From Rhodobacter sp. (GTDB lineage: Bacteria; Pseudomonadota; Alphaproteobacteria; Rhodobacterales; Rhodobacteraceae), in assembly GCA_013821825.1 (NCBI GenBank), contig PNJK01000008.1, positions 1 to 64,000 on the forward strand: a DNA stretch of 64,000 nt. Reading direction: 5' to 3'. The notes under the pieces are model-generated. The model was not told the DNA's origin. It saw only the letters and a list, made by a program, of their open reading frames with translations, and made no database searches. The position numbers and the translations under genes are program-made. Below are positions 37,903-47,420 of this stretch, piece after piece; positions within the stretch are counted from its first letter, which is position 1; each line of letters opens with the position of its first letter.

Positions 37903-39236
37903 CCCCGCCGAAACCCGAAGCCCGGCCGGACCGGGTGTCGCTTTGGGGTTATCTGCGGCTTTTCCGGCGCGACATACTGTCAGCGCAGCCGGCGCGGCTT
38001 TACCGGGCCTGGATGGCCGAGTTCCGCACGCCATTCTTTCGCAGCTACCTCTGCAACGACCCTGCACTGGTGCGCCTTGTGCTGGATGAGCGGCCTGCGG
38101 ATTTCCCCAAGTCGGGGCGGGTGACCGAAGGGCTGCGACCGCTTCTGGGCCGGTCGGTCTTTGTCACCAACGGCGAGGAATGGCAGCGCCAGCGGCGGAT
38201 CATCGACCCGGCTTTCGAAGGCGGGCGGGTGAAAGAAGCGTTTCCGGCGATCTGGGCTGCGGCCGAAGCGGCGGTTCAGCGGATGAAGACCGGCGCTGTA
38301 GAGGTAGAGCTTGCCGCCAGCCATGCGGCGGCGGATGTGATTTTCCGGACGCTGTTCTCGATCCCGATCGAGGACAAGGTCGCGCAAGCGGTCTTCCATG
38401 AGTTCCGCGCCTATCAGCGTTCCGCCCCGATCCTGAACCTTGCGGCCTTCCTGCCCGTGCCGGCCTGGGTGCCGCGCCTGCACCGGAGGGCGACCCTGCG
38501 GTCGGCCCGGGTGATCCGGGGGTTGATTTCCGGGATGACCCGCGACCGGGCGGCGGCGATTGCGGTAGGGACCGCGCCGCAGGATCTGGCGACCAGGATC
38601 ATGACAACGCCCGACCCGGTGACGGGCACGGCGTTCGGGACCGGCGAGATGGTGGATCAGGTGGCGATCTTCTTTCTCGCCGGGCATGAGACCAGCGCCT
38701 CGGCCCTTGGATGGGCGCTTTATTTGCTGGCAACGCATCCTGAGGCGCAAGGCAGGGTGGCGGCAGAGGCGGCGGGGATGGTGCCGGAGTTCGCGACCGT
38801 GGGAAAGCTGCGCTTCACCCGCGATGTGTTCCGCGAGGCGCTGCGGCTTTATCCTCCGGTGCCGATGATGGTGCGGGAGAATGCGCGGGCCGAGGAGTTC
38901 CGGGGGCGGAAGGTGCGGCCCGGCGCGCAGGTGGTGATCAGCCCTTGGCACCTGCAGCGGCATGACCGGATCTGGGACAATCCGGACGGCTTTGACCCCG
39001 ACCGCTGGTCCACTCCCGAGGCGCGGGAAAGCGCGCGCGACGGCTATCTGCCGTTTTCGCGGGGGCCGCGCGTTTGCCCCGGCGCAGGGTTCGCCATGCT
39101 GGAGGGGACACTGCTCCTGGCCCATCTGGTGCGGGCGTTCCGGTTCGAGGCGTTGCCCGATCAGGTGCCAGTCCCGGTCGCGCATCTGACGGTGCGGGCC
39201 CGGGACGGAATCTGGTTGCGCGTCTCGCGGCGCTAG
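37899..39236 (+). CDS. Cytochrome P450
   Basis: 445-residue soluble P450 with all key motifs: I-helix [18 protein letters not shown]-helix [12 protein letters not shown] (ExxR), and the heme loop [15 protein letters not shown] with the proximal cysteine C393. The pattern is closest to the CYP102/CYP4-like class of fatty-acid hydroxylases rather than typical bacterial class-I enzymes. No ferredoxin or reductase gene is adjacent. Translationally coupled to the alpha/beta hydrolase gene, and its stop interlocks with the tctA stop on the other strand (CTAG at 39233-39236). Substrate unknown. Confidence 0.93.
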   Translation: MTPPKPEARPDRVSLWGYLRLFRRDILSAQPARLYRAWMAEFRTPFFRSYLCNDPALVRLVLDERPADFPKSGRVTEGLRPLLGRSVFVTNGEEWQRQRRIIDPAFEGGRVKEAFPAIWAAAEAAVQRMKTGAVEVELAASHAAADVIFRTLFSIPIEDKVAQAVFHEFRAYQRSAPILNLAAFLPVPAWVPRLHRRATLRSARVIRGLISGMTRDRAAAIAVGTAPQDLATRIMTTPDPVTGTAFGTGEMVDQVAIFFLAGHETSASALGWALYLLATHPEAQGRVAAEAAGMVPEFATVGKLRFTRDVFREALRLYPPVPMMVRENARAEEFRGRKVRPGAQVVISPWHLQRHDRIWDNPDGFDPDRWSTPEARESARDGYLPFSRGPRVCPGAGFAMLEGTLLLAHLVRAFRFEALPDQVPVPVAHLTVRARDGIWLRVSRR

Positions 39237-40750
39237 TCGCTGTCACCTGCGATCTGGGACAGGACCTTGCCCTTGCCGCGCAGGCGCAGGATGAGCGGCA
39301 AGATCAGCGCCAAAGCCGCGATCCCAAGCAGCGCGGCCGCAAGCGGGGTTGCGACCAGCGTCGTCCAGTCGCCTTGCGAGATCGCCAGGGCGCGGCGCAA
39401 TTGCTGTTCGGCCATCGGTCCAAGGATCAGCCCCACGACCACCGGGGCAATCGGGTAGCCGTAGAGGCGCAGACCATAGCCCATGAAGCCAAAGAGAAGA
39501 AGCATGGAAAGCTCGACCGGCGACGGATTGACGCCGATGGTCCCCAGCGTGGCGAAAAGCATGATGCCGGCGTAAAGCCACGGGCGCGGGATGCGCAGAA
39601 GCAGGACCCAGAACCGGATCAGCGGCAGGTTCAGCACCAGGAGCATCACGTTGGCGATGAGGAGGCTGGCAATCAGGCCCCAGACCAGTTGTGGTGCGGT
39701 GGCGAAAAGCAGCGGCCCGGGTTGCAGGCCGAACTGCTGAAAGCCTGCAAGCATGATCGCCGCTGTGGCCGTGGTCGGCAGGCCCAGCGTCAGAAGCGGC
39801 ACCAGCGTCCCGGCGGCGGCGGCGTTGTTCGCGGCCTCGGGGCCCGCGACGCCCTCAATGGCGCCGGTCCCGAATTCCTCGGGGTGTTTCGACATGCGCT
39901 TTTCGGTGCCGTAGCTGAGGAAACTGGCGATGTCCGCTCCCCCTGCAGGCATGGCGCCGATGGGAAAGCCGATGGCAGACCCGCGCAGCCATGCGGGCCA
40001 CGAGCGGCGCCAATCCTCGCGCGTCATGCGGACGGAGCCCTTGATCGCCTCGACCTTGTCAGCAAGGCCATGGGTCTGGGCCGCGACGAAAAGCGCCTCG
40101 CCAAGCGCGAACAGGGCGACGGCGAGGGTTGTCACCTCGACCCCGTCCAGAAGCTGCGGGATGCCAAAGGACATGCGGGCCTGTCCGGTCAGCCCGTCGA
40201 TGCCAACGGTGGCAAGGCCCAGCCCGATGAAAAGCGAGGTCAGGCCCTTCAGCGTCGAATCGCCAAAGGCCGCAGAGACGGTGACGAAGGCCAGCATCAT
40301 CAGGGCGAAGTACTCACGCGGGCCGAAGACCAGCGCCAGCTTGACGATGTGGGGGGCAAGGAAGGCCAGCGCCAGCGTCGCCAGAAGCCCCGCGACGAAC
40401 GATCCGATCGCGGCAGTGGCAAGAGCCGGACCGCCGCGGCCGGCCTTGGCCATGCGGTTGCCCTCCAGCGCGGTGACGATCGAGGCACTTTCGCCAGGCG
40501 TGTTCAGAAGGATCGAGGTGGTCGAGCCGCCATACATCCCGCCATAGTAGATGCCCGCGAACATGATCAGCGATCCGGCGGGGTCGAGACCGTAGGTCAC
40601 CGGCAAAAGGAGCGCCACGGTCAGCGCCGGGCCGATGCCGGGCAAGACGCCGACGGCCGTGCCAAGCGTGACGCCGATCAGCGCGTAGATCAGGATCATC
40701 GGCTGGATCGCAGTGCCAAGGCCTTGCAGCAGGAAGTCGAAAGTGCTCAT
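39233..40750 (-). CDS. tctA: Tripartite tricarboxylate transporter large membrane subunit
   Basis: 505-residue permease with about 12 membrane helices, the main channel of a secondary, binding-protein-dependent transporter for citrate-like carboxylates. Diagnostic segments are [59 protein letters not shown] and [24 protein letters not shown]. It is the last gene of tctC-tctB-tctA, 4 bases after tctB. Substrate could be any tricarboxylate or similar acid. Confidence 0.94.
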   Translation of the reverse strand: MSTFDFLLQGLGTAIQPMILIYALIGVTLGTAVGVLPGIGPALTVALLLPVTYGLDPAGSLIMFAGIYYGGMYGGSTTSILLNTPGESASIVTALEGNRMAKAGRGGPALATAAIGSFVAGLLATLALAFLAPHIVKLALVFGPREYFALMMLAFVTVSAAFGDSTLKGLTSLFIGLGLATVGIDGLTGQARMSFGIPQLLDGVEVTTLAVALFALGEALFVAAQTHGLADKVEAIKGSVRMTREDWRRSWPAWLRGSAIGFPIGAMPAGGADIASFLSYGTEKRMSKHPEEFGTGAIEGVAGPEAANNAAAAGTLVPLLTLGLPTTATAAIMLAGFQQFGLQPGPLLFATAPQLVWGLIASLLIANVMLLVLNLPLIRFWVLLLRIPRPWLYAGIMLFATLGTIGVNPSPVELSMLLLFGFMGYGLRLYGYPIAPVVVGLILGPMAEQQLRRALAISQGDWTTLVATPLAAALLGIAALALILPLILRLRGKGKVLSQIAGDSD

Positions 40751-40754
40751 CCGG

Positions 40755-41243
40755 TCAGCCCCCGAGGATCAGGGTTTCAAGCGGGCCGCCGGGCAGGTTG
40801 AGCTGCAAGAGGCGGTCGAAGATGGCATAGACCACAAAGGCGAACCCGATGCCCACCGGCAGCGTCAGCACAAGGTTGCGCTTGCCGAAACCTGCGGCGG
40901 TCGTGGCGAAGAGGATGCCGGTCGCCAGCGAAAAGCCGATGGTGTGCAGAAGCGCGATTTGCAGGACCAGCCCGCCGCCGATCCAGAAAAGCGGCACCGG
41001 GTTCTGGCGCGGCACATCCGCAAGTCTGCCCCGGAACGCGCCCACCGCAGTGGTCGCGGCAAGCGCGATCAGCGCCCAGCCGACCACTTTCGGCATCGCT
41101 GCGGGACCGATCCCGGCATAGCCGCCCTTGTCGGGGATCGTGCTTGCGTCCCACAGCGGGACCGCACCGAAAACCGCTAAAAGGGCCGCGATGATGAACG
41201 CCGCCCCATCGGGGCGGCGTCCGGTTCCGGCTTGACCGGTCAT
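40755..41243 (-). CDS. tctB: Tripartite tricarboxylate transporter small membrane subunit
   Basis: 162-residue protein with four membrane helices ([39 protein letters not shown] and two more near the C-terminus), typical of TctB. ATG ending at 41243 overlaps the tctC stop (ATGA), which sets this start; longer frames run inside tctC. It forms the membrane complex with TctA. Confidence 0.92.
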   Translation of the reverse strand: MTGQAGTGRRPDGAAFIIAALLAVFGAVPLWDASTIPDKGGYAGIGPAAMPKVVGWALIALAATTAVGAFRGRLADVPRQNPVPLFWIGGGLVLQIALLHTIGFSLATGILFATTAAGFGKRNLVLTLPVGIGFAFVVYAIFDRLLQLNLPGGPLETLILGG

Positions 41244-42184
41244 TGCACCAGACCGATGTCCTTGAGGACGGCGGTCGTGGCTTCGATCTCTTTCGCAAGC
41301 TGGGCTTCGAAATCTGCGCCGGCAAGGTAGGTGTTGGCCCAGCCCTTGGTTTCCAGCGCGGCTTTCCAACCGGCCGAATTCGCCAGCTTGTCGATATCGG
41401 CCATGACGGCGGCTTTCTGGTCGTCCGTCAGGCCAGGCGCGGCGGCGATCATGCGCCAGTTCTGCACGTTCACGTCATAGCCCGACTCCATCAGCGTCGG
41501 GGCATCGGTGCCCGGCCATTTTTCGGCGGTCGAGACCGCCAGCATCCGCAGGGCCCCGGCTTCGACCTGCGGCAGGAATTCACCGACGCCGGAGATGCCG
41601 ACGGTCACCTGGCTGCCAAGGATGGCCGCCAGCGCCTCGCCACCGCCCGAGAAGGCGACATAGTTGATCTTGGTCGGGTCGATGCCGGCGGCCTTGGCCA
41701 GAAGCCCCACGGTGATGTGGTCTACGCCCCCCGCCGAGCCGCCCGCCCAGGAGACCGCGCCGGGATCGGCCTTCATCATCTCGACCAGTTCGTTGATGTT
41801 CTGGATCGGGCTGGAGGCGGACACCGCGATACCCACGGCCTCGCCGGTCAGGCGGGCAATCGGGGTGACGTCGGCCAAGCTGACCGGCGAGGCGTTGGTC
41901 AGGATCGCGCCCACCATGACATAGCCGCCGACAATCAGCTGTTTAGGATCTCCCGCAGTCGAGGCTGCAAATTGCGCAAGGCCCACGGTGCCGCCCGCGC
42001 CGGGCACGTTCTGGACCTGCACGTTGCCGGAAATGCCTTCGGCGACCATGACTTCCTGGATGGTACGCGCGGTGGAATCCCAGCCGCCGCCGGGGGCCGC
42101 CGGGGCCATGATCGTGTATTCCTCCGCAAAGGCTGCGGTTGCGCTGGCGACGGCTAATACCGCGCCGAGAATGGCGTGTTTCAT
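41240..42184 (-). CDS. tctC: Tripartite tricarboxylate transporter substrate-binding protein
   Basis: 314-residue periplasmic binding protein with signal peptide [20 protein letters not shown]. Family motifs include [38 protein letters not shown] and [37 protein letters not shown] (minus strand) precedes the ATG, a strong ribosome-binding site. First gene of the transporter operon. The ligand cannot be read from sequence, since TctC-like proteins vary greatly. Confidence 0.93.
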   Translation of the reverse strand: MKHAILGAVLAVASATAAFAEEYTIMAPAAPGGGWDSTARTIQEVMVAEGISGNVQVQNVPGAGGTVGLAQFAASTAGDPKQLIVGGYVMVGAILTNASPVSLADVTPIARLTGEAVGIAVSASSPIQNINELVEMMKADPGAVSWAGGSAGGVDHITVGLLAKAAGIDPTKINYVAFSGGGEALAAILGSQVTVGISGVGEFLPQVEAGALRMLAVSTAEKWPGTDAPTLMESGYDVNVQNWRMIAAAPGLTDDQKAAVMADIDKLANSAGWKAALETKGWANTYLAGADFEAQLAKEIEATTAVLKDIGLVQ

Positions 42185-42276
42185 GTTTTTCTCCTCCTAT
42201 GGCACCTTCGTGTGCCGGCTCATTCCGGGCGGCGCCTCCTCGCGCCGGTCCCATTGTTACAGTGCAGCATAGAAAC

Positions 42277-42294
42277 CTGTCGGAAAGCTGACAG
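42277..42294. promoter_or_regulatory. Inverted repeat in tctC promoter region
   Basis: CTGTC and GACAG arms with an 8-base spacer lie about 95 bases before the tctC start, a plausible site for the TctD regulator. The octamer GCTGACAG at its right side also occurs at 43479-43486 just before tctD. The shared octamer alone is not statistically strong. Confidence 0.3.
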
Positions 42295-42305
42295 AGAACT
42301 GCACT

Positions 42306-43361
42306 TCAGGGGTTTGGCGTGCCGGACAGGGCATTTTGCCACCGCGCGATCAGGCGGGCGCGTTTCGACTGGTCCAGATAGGCCAGAAGTCCGGGGCTGA
42401 CCGGCACCGGGCGCAGTTGCTCGCCCAGGGCGGCTTCCATCGCGCGGGCGGAGTTCTCTGCCGACACTTCCAGCGACACGGCCGCAAGGCGCAGGCGTTC
42501 GGCCATGATCGTTTGCCCTTCGCGCCCCATCAGGAAGGCCAGAAAGGCCGTCCCGAGGTCAGGCCGGGCAGCCGCGCGGGGCACAAGGCCGACGCGGCTG
42601 ACGACCACGGTGAAATCCTTGAGCAATAGGACGCCAAGGTCCGGCTCTTGCCGGGCGCGGGCGTCGGCGTAGGAGCCAAGGATGTTGTAACCCAAGGCCA
42701 GCCTGCCATCGGCCACGCGGTCGATGATTTCCTGACTGGTCGGAAAGGTCTGCAGGCGTGCCCGCCCCATGGCCGCGACCAGCGACCAGATGTCGGCGAA
42801 ATGCTCGGCGTCCCTGGCCAGGTAAAGATACCCCACCGCCGAGCGGGTCACGTCATAGGTGCCGATCCGCCCCATCGCTTCGGGGCGGGAAAGCCAGTCG
42901 ATCACCTCAAGCCGTGACTGCGGCGGGCCGTCGGGAAACGACGGCTTGTGCCAGACCAGAACGCCCGGTTCGAAGGTCAGGGCAAAGGCGGTCTCGCGCC
43001 AGTTGGCCCAGTCGGGCCAGTCGCGCGCCAGGGGCACGTTGACCGGCTGCGCATAGCCGTCATTGGTCAGCTTGACCTGAAGGTCCATGCCCGAGGAAAA
43101 GGCGAAATCGGCGGTCCGGCCGCCGCTGTCGGTTTCCGCAATCACCCGCGCCGCGATTTCGGCAGCAAGGAGTTCGTCGTAGACCACGGTAACGCCCGGA
43201 TTCTCGGCCTGAAACGCGGCGATAAGCGGGGCGGCAAGTGGCTGATCGAGGGTGGAATAGATCGACAGGATGCCCGTCTCGCCCTCCGGCGCGGGATAGC
43301 GCGAGGGTTCGGCCGCCGCAGGCGACATCAGGCCGACCAGAAGGGGGAGAAGGCGCCACAT
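42306..43361 (-). CDS. Periplasmic extracellular solute-binding protein beside TctDE
   Basis: 351 residues with signal peptide MWRLLPLLVGLMSPAAA. The body (ILSIYSTLDQPLAAPLIAAFQAENPGVTVVYDELLAAEIAARVIAE, then DYDVTRS-like and LGYNILGSYADAR segments) is an iron/ABC type-2 binding protein fold rather than a TctC. No ABC permease or ATPase is nearby; it sits between tctC and tctD, so it may present ligand to the TctE sensor. ATG at 43361 preferred over a TTG at 43397. Confidence 0.82.
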   Translation of the reverse strand: MWRLLPLLVGLMSPAAAEPSRYPAPEGETGILSIYSTLDQPLAAPLIAAFQAENPGVTVVYDELLAAEIAARVIAETDSGGRTADFAFSSGMDLQVKLTNDGYAQPVNVPLARDWPDWANWRETAFALTFEPGVLVWHKPSFPDGPPQSRLEVIDWLSRPEAMGRIGTYDVTRSAVGYLYLARDAEHFADIWSLVAAMGRARLQTFPTSQEIIDRVADGRLALGYNILGSYADARARQEPDLGVLLLKDFTVVVSRVGLVPRAAARPDLGTAFLAFLMGREGQTIMAERLRLAAVSLEVSAENSARAMEAALGEQLRPVPVSPGLLAYLDQSKRARLIARWQNALSGTPNP

Positions 43362-43519
43362 CGGCAGAAGCCTGCCCCAATGCGGCCAACTGCTCAAGCG
43401 TCAAGGCTGGGCTTGGGCATTCTGGCCGGTCTTCGCCCTTGCCCTCGCCGGGTTGCAAACCCCCTATGGATGGCTTTCGCTGACAGCGGGCCTGCACTAG
43501 GCTTCTGCTGGGGGAAGCC

Positions 43520-44197
43520 ATGCGCCTTTTGCTTGTCGAGGATGATCTGCCGCTGGCCGAGGCGCTGACCGCGCTGTTGGCGGGCTCGGGCCATGCGGTT
43601 GATTGTGTGCATGACGGTCTGGCCGCCGAGGCATTGCTTCTGGCCGAACTGTTCGAGCTGGTGGTGCTGGACCTGAACCTGCCGGGGCTGGACGGGCTGA
43701 GCCTGTTGCGCCGCGTCCGGGCCCGAACGCCGTCGCCCGCCGTGATGATCCTGACCGCGCGCGGTTCGGCGGAAGAGCGGGTGCGGGGGTTGGACCTTGG
43801 GGCGGACGACTACATGTCCAAGCCCTTTGACGTGCGAGAGTTCGAGGCGCGGGTGCGGTCACTTTTGCGACGGCAGGCGGGGCTGCGATCATCGGTGGTG
43901 CGGCTGGGACAGGTAACGCTGGACCTGACAACCCGGCAGTTCCGCGCCGAGGAGGCCGATCTGGACCTGCCGCCGCGGGAACGGGCGCTTTTGGAGCTGT
44001 TCTTCCTGCGCGCCGGCAAGGTGGTGACGAAAGAGGCCATCGTGCAATCGCTGACCTCGCTGGACGACCTGCTGTCGGACAATGCGATCGAGCAATATGT
44101 CTCGCGCCTGCGCCGTCGTATTGCTCCCCTTGGCCTGACCCTGCGCACTGCCCGGGGGCTTGGCTATCTGCTGGAAAAACCGGCGGAGGGCGCATGA
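43520..44197 (+). CDS. tctD: OmpR-type response regulator TctD-like
   Basis: 225 residues: receiver domain (MRLLLVEDDLPLAEALTALL; acceptor D51 in VVLDLNLPGLDGL; K in YMSKPF) and a winged-helix output domain (LPPRERALLELFFLRAGKVVTKEAI, YVSRLRRRIAPLGL). Context next to a tctCBA operon and a TctE-like kinase supports TctD. GGGGGAAGCC precedes the ATG. ATGA overlap with the kinase gene. Probably activates tctCBA in the presence of its carboxylate. Confidence 0.9.
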   Translation: MRLLLVEDDLPLAEALTALLAGSGHAVDCVHDGLAAEALLLAELFELVVLDLNLPGLDGLSLLRRVRARTPSPAVMILTARGSAEERVRGLDLGADDYMSKPFDVREFEARVRSLLRRQAGLRSSVVRLGQVTLDLTTRQFRAEEADLDLPPRERALLELFFLRAGKVVTKEAIVQSLTSLDDLLSDNAIEQYVSRLRRRIAPLGLTLRTARGLGYLLEKPAEGA

Positions 44198-45594
44198 CCG
44201 GCAATTCGCTGCGGCGGCAGCTTCTGGCGTGGCTGATGCTGGCGACGACGGCGCTGGGCATCATCGCGCTGGCCGACACCTGGCGCGAGGCGGTCTTGAC
44301 GGCGCAAGGTCTTTCCGACCGCGTGCTGGAGGGATCGGCGCTGGCCATTGCCGAACGGGTGACGGTGGACGAAGGCGGCGGGCTGGAGGTGGACGTGCCC
44401 TTCGCCGCGCTGGAAATGCTGGCGTCGGCAGCTGAAGACCAGGTGTTCTATCGGGTGGATGCCCCCGCAGGGCAGTTCCTGACCGGGTATGAAGCCCTGT
44501 CGCTTGTGGCGCTCGGTGACGAGGGGATCGGCTTTGCCGACGGCTTGTTCGGCGCGGTGCCGATCCGCAGTGCCACCTTGATGCGGCGGGTGTCCACCGG
44601 GTCGGAGTCGGTGGCCTTTACCGTGACCGTGGCGGAATCGACCCTGGCGCGCAGCACACTGGCGCGGACGATCCTGATCCGGTCGGCCCTGCGGATTCTG
44701 GTGCTGATGCTCTGCACGGTGGCGATCGTCTGGCTTGCGGTGACGTTGGCCTTTCGCCCGCTGGACCGGCTGGGCGCGGCGATCGGCGAACGCACACCCG
44801 ATGACCTGCGCCCGTTGACGGCCGAGGTTCCGGTCGAGGCAGCGCCACTGGCCGGGGCGATCAACAGTTTCATGGCGCGGCTGGATGGGGCGGTGGCGGC
44901 GCTACGGAACTTCACCGGCAATGCCAGCCACCAGTTGCGCACGCCCTTGGCCACCTTGCGCACCCAGCTTGCGCTGGCCCGGCGCGCCGGGGACCGCGTG
45001 CAGGCCGAAGCGGCGCTGGACAAGGCGGATGCGGCATTGGTCCGGGCTGAACGGGTGCTGGCGCAGCTTTTGGCGCTGGCTCGGGTCGATGCGGCGGCAA
45101 CCGGATTGGCGTTGCAGCCGGTCGATCTGGCCACGCTTGCACGCGATCTGGCGGGCGAGGCGTTGCCCCGCGCGGCAGATGCGGGGATCGACCTGGGTTA
45201 TGAAGGACCGCAGCAGGCCGAGGTGCTGGCCGAGCCGGTGCTGGTCGCCGAATTGCTGCGTAACCTTCTGGACAATGCGCTGCGCTATGGCGGGCCGGGG
45301 GCGGTGGTGACCGTGCGGGTCCGGGCAGAGCCGGGATTTCAGGTGCTGGAGGTCGAGGATAACGGGCCGGGCCTGCCGCAGGACCGCCTGTCGCAGTTGC
45401 AGCTTGCCCGCGTCCCTCAGCGCATGGTGCCGCAGGCCGGCACGGGTGGCGCTTCGGGCAGCGGGGCGGGCGGATATGGGTTGGGGTTGGCCATCGTGGC
45501 GGAAATCGCGGCGCTGTTCGGGGCCAGTTGCAGTTTCGATGCCGGCACCGGGGGACGTGGGTTGCTTGCCAGCTGCCGGTTTCGGGCCGTCTGA
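44194..45594 (+). CDS. tctE: Sensor histidine kinase TctE-like
   Basis: 466 residues. Helix 1 at about 8-27, a periplasmic domain of about 130 residues (FYRVDAPAGQFLTGYEAL), helix 2 at about 163-185, HAMP-like linker, H box FTGNASHQLRTPLATLRTQL with H246, N box LLDNALRYGGPG, and G boxes VEDNGPGLPQDRL and GYGLGLAIVAEIAALFGA. Family length is normal. It overlaps tctD (ATGA) and converges on purS with 24 bases between stops. Confidence 0.9.
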   Translation: MTGNSLRRQLLAWLMLATTALGIIALADTWREAVLTAQGLSDRVLEGSALAIAERVTVDEGGGLEVDVPFAALEMLASAAEDQVFYRVDAPAGQFLTGYEALSLVALGDEGIGFADGLFGAVPIRSATLMRRVSTGSESVAFTVTVAESTLARSTLARTILIRSALRILVLMLCTVAIVWLAVTLAFRPLDRLGAAIGERTPDDLRPLTAEVPVEAAPLAGAINSFMARLDGAVAALRNFTGNASHQLRTPLATLRTQLALARRAGDRVQAEAALDKADAALVRAERVLAQLLALARVDAAATGLALQPVDLATLARDLAGEALPRAADAGIDLGYEGPQQAEVLAEPVLVAELLRNLLDNALRYGGPGAVVTVRVRAEPGFQVLEVEDNGPGLPQDRLSQLQLARVPQRMVPQAGTGGASGSGAGGYGLGLAIVAEIAALFGASCSFDAGTGGRGLLASCRFRAV

Positions 45595-45618
45595 ACAGGG
45601 ATCTCAGGGCGGGTGATC

Positions 45619-45858
45619 TTACAGGATTTCGACCCGGTAGCTTTCGATCACCGTATTGGCGAGAAGTTTTTCGCACATCGCCTTCACCTCGGCTTCGGCA
45701 GCCGCACGATCGGATTCGACCAGATCAAGCTCGATCACTTTGCCTTGACGGACACCATTCACACCCTGGAACCCCAGAGAGCCCAACGCATGGCGCACAG
45801 CCTCGCCCTGCGGATCAAGGACGCCGAATTTCAGCATGACGGTGACGCGGGCTTTCAT
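45619..45858 (-). CDS. purS: Phosphoribosylformylglycinamidine synthase subunit PurS
   Basis: 79-residue small subunit that bridges PurL and PurQ in the FGAM synthase complex. The sequence MKARVTVMLKFGVLDPQGEAV then HALGSLGFQGVNGVRQGKVIEL is diagnostic. GGAGGCCCAG precedes the ATG. Transcribed with purC (74-base gap). purQ is not next to it but near 28.2 kb. Confidence 0.95.
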   Translation of the reverse strand: MKARVTVMLKFGVLDPQGEAVRHALGSLGFQGVNGVRQGKVIELDLVESDRAAAEAEVKAMCEKLLANTVIESYRVEIL

Positions 45859-45932
45859 CTGGGCCTCCGATGGCGTGGTTTTGCCCGTCCTTAGCGAAGG
45901 GGCGAGCAGGGGGCAAGGGTGCCGGGATCGGG

Positions 45933-46685
45933 TCAGTTGATCAGTGTGGGCTTTGTCGTGTGCGTCACGTTCGACGGCATCACGCCAAGCCGGCGGGCAA
46001 GCTCGCTATAAACATCGTTCATCGGCTGAGGGTCGGGCAGGCTGCCATCGGGCCGTTCCGGCATGCGCATGTCCCAAAGGCGGCAACTGTCCGGGCTGAT
46101 CTCATCCGCGACGATCAGGCGCATATAGTCTCCGTCCCAGACGCGGCCAACCTCGATCTTGAAGTCGGCAAGGCGGATGCCGACGCCCATCATCACGCCC
46201 GACAGGAAGTCGTTCACCCGCAGTGCCAGAGCGATGATGTCGTCAAGGTCCTGCTGGTTGGCCCAGCCGAAGGCGACGATGTGTTCCTCGGCCACCAGCG
46301 GCGCGTTCAGGCGTTCATCCTTGTAGTAGTATTCCACGATCGGCCGGGGCAGTTGCGTGCCCTCTGGGATGCCCAGCCTTGCAGTCATCGGCCCGGCCGA
46401 GAAGTTGCGGACCACCACCTCAAGCGGGATGATTTCCGCCATCCGCACCAGTTGCTCGCGCATGTTGATGCGGCGGATGAAATGCGTCGGCACGCCGATC
46501 TGGTTCAGGCCTGTCATGAAGAATTCCGACAAGCGGTTGTTCAGAACGCCCTTGCCTTCCAGCGTTGCGGGGGCCGCGACGGTAGGCGCGCTGTCATCCT
46601 TGAAGTACTGGATCAGCGTGCCGGGTTCGGGGCCTTCGTAGAGGATCTTCGCCTTGCCTTCGTAGACCTTCTTGCGCCGTGCCAT
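45933..46685 (-). CDS. purC: SAICAR synthetase
   Basis: 250-residue enzyme of purine synthesis, joining aspartate to CAIR. Motifs: [39 protein letters not shown]-type segment [16 protein letters not shown], and [12 protein letters not shown] with [13 protein letters not shown]. The ATG at 46685 gives [10 protein letters not shown] as in relatives; a much longer upstream frame is an overrun. Divergent from the ATPase zeta gene. Confidence 0.96.
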   Translation of the reverse strand: MARRKKVYEGKAKILYEGPEPGTLIQYFKDDSAPTVAAPATLEGKGVLNNRLSEFFMTGLNQIGVPTHFIRRINMREQLVRMAEIIPLEVVVRNFSAGPMTARLGIPEGTQLPRPIVEYYYKDERLNAPLVAEEHIVAFGWANQQDLDDIIALALRVNDFLSGVMMGVGIRLADFKIEVGRVWDGDYMRLIVADEISPDSCRLWDMRMPERPDGSLPDPQPMNDVYSELARRLGVMPSNVTHTTKPTLIN

Positions 46686-46867
46686 GCATGCTCCGATGAC
46701 GGGTTCCCGGCGGGATCGTAGAGCGCCAGAGTTGTTCTCTTGGCCTATAGTCCAAGGGTCGCGCGCTCGCAAGGCGCGTAAGGCGCGTATCGCGGGTCCG
46801 GGCGGCGGCTGTCGGCCAAACAGGGGTTGCAGCGCGGCAAGGGGATAGGCATATGGAATCGAAACCT

Positions 46868-46903
46868 TGAACCAATGCCTGAACCAACGCCTGAATCCAT
46901 GGG
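46868..46903 (+). repeat. Three imperfect 12-bp tandem repeats before zeta gene
   Basis: TGAACCAATGCC, TGAACCAACGCC and TGAATCCATGGG follow each other directly and end 8 bases before the zeta ATG. In frame with that gene they would read [11 protein letters not shown] after a TTG at 46867, so a longer repeat-encoded N-terminus is possible although the ATG at 46912 is favoured. Confidence 0.45.
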
Positions 46904-46911
46904 GGGCCCCG

Positions 46912-47226
46912 ATGACCACGTTTGACGACCGCGAGAATGCCTTCGAGGCCAAGTTTGCACATGACAGCGAGATGCAGTTCCGGGCCGAGGCGCGGCGGAA
47001 CAAGCTGACCGGGCTTTGGGCGGCGGAGCTGCTGGGCAAGACTGGTGACGATGCTACAGCCTATGCGATGGAAGTCGTCAGCGCCGATTTCGAAGAGGCG
47101 GGGATCGAGGATGTGGTCCGCAAACTGGTCGCGGATCTGGCTGGCAAGGCCAGCGCCGAGGACGTGCGCGCGAAGATGGCCGAACTGCTGCCGGTCGCGA
47201 AGGTCCAATTGATGAGCGAGATCTAG
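46912..47226 (+). CDS. F1F0-ATPase inhibitor zeta subunit (DUF1476)
   Basis: 104-residue helical protein that inhibits ATP hydrolysis by F1-ATPase in alphaproteobacteria, first known from Paracoccus. The sequence [20 protein letters not shown] and [20 protein letters not shown], then [21 protein letters not shown], matches DUF1476/zeta closely. The inhibitory N-terminal region is intact. The 226-base divergent gap to purC holds only the short tandem repeat and presumably promoters for both. Confidence 0.9.
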   Translation: MTTFDDRENAFEAKFAHDSEMQFRAEARRNKLTGLWAAELLGKTGDDATAYAMEVVSADFEEAGIEDVVRKLVADLAGKASAEDVRAKMAELLPVAKVQLMSEI

Positions 47227-47357
47227 GGCTTTAGGCTGAAACAGACCTTGCGCGGCGCGGCACCGGCTCCGGTCCGCGCCGTTTGCATTCGCGGAAGGTC
47301 CGGCCTTGCCCGACCTGAAGTTGAGGTTGGGGCCAAGAAGTGATGCGGAATATGAAA

Positions 47358-47413
47358 TTGCCACTCTCTTCCTGCCATGGCAAACCGAGGGGCGAACACC
47401 AAGTTGAAGGAAG
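47358..47413 (+). promoter_or_regulatory. Possible pseudoknot leader covering the bmt ribosome-binding site
   Basis: TTGCCA (47358-47363) pairs with TGGCAA (47378-47383). The 14-base loop contains CTTCCT (47368-47373), complementary to AGGAAG (47408-47413), which is the ribosome-binding site 7 bases before the bmt ATG. The two helices together form an H-type pseudoknot, the layout used by several small translational riboswitches. I recognise no known riboswitch consensus. The first helix competes with the local palindrome TGCCATGGCA. Confidence 0.35.
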
Positions 47414-47420
47414 CCCAAAG

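Noticed and set aside
39074-40801. A 575-codon open frame opposite tctA
   Set aside because: It is highly charged and mirrors a membrane protein gene; tctA has clear family motifs.
42277-43486. GCTGACAG octamer as a proven TctD box
   Set aside because: An octamer shared by two regions of this size is not significant by itself; kept only as a weak operator candidate.
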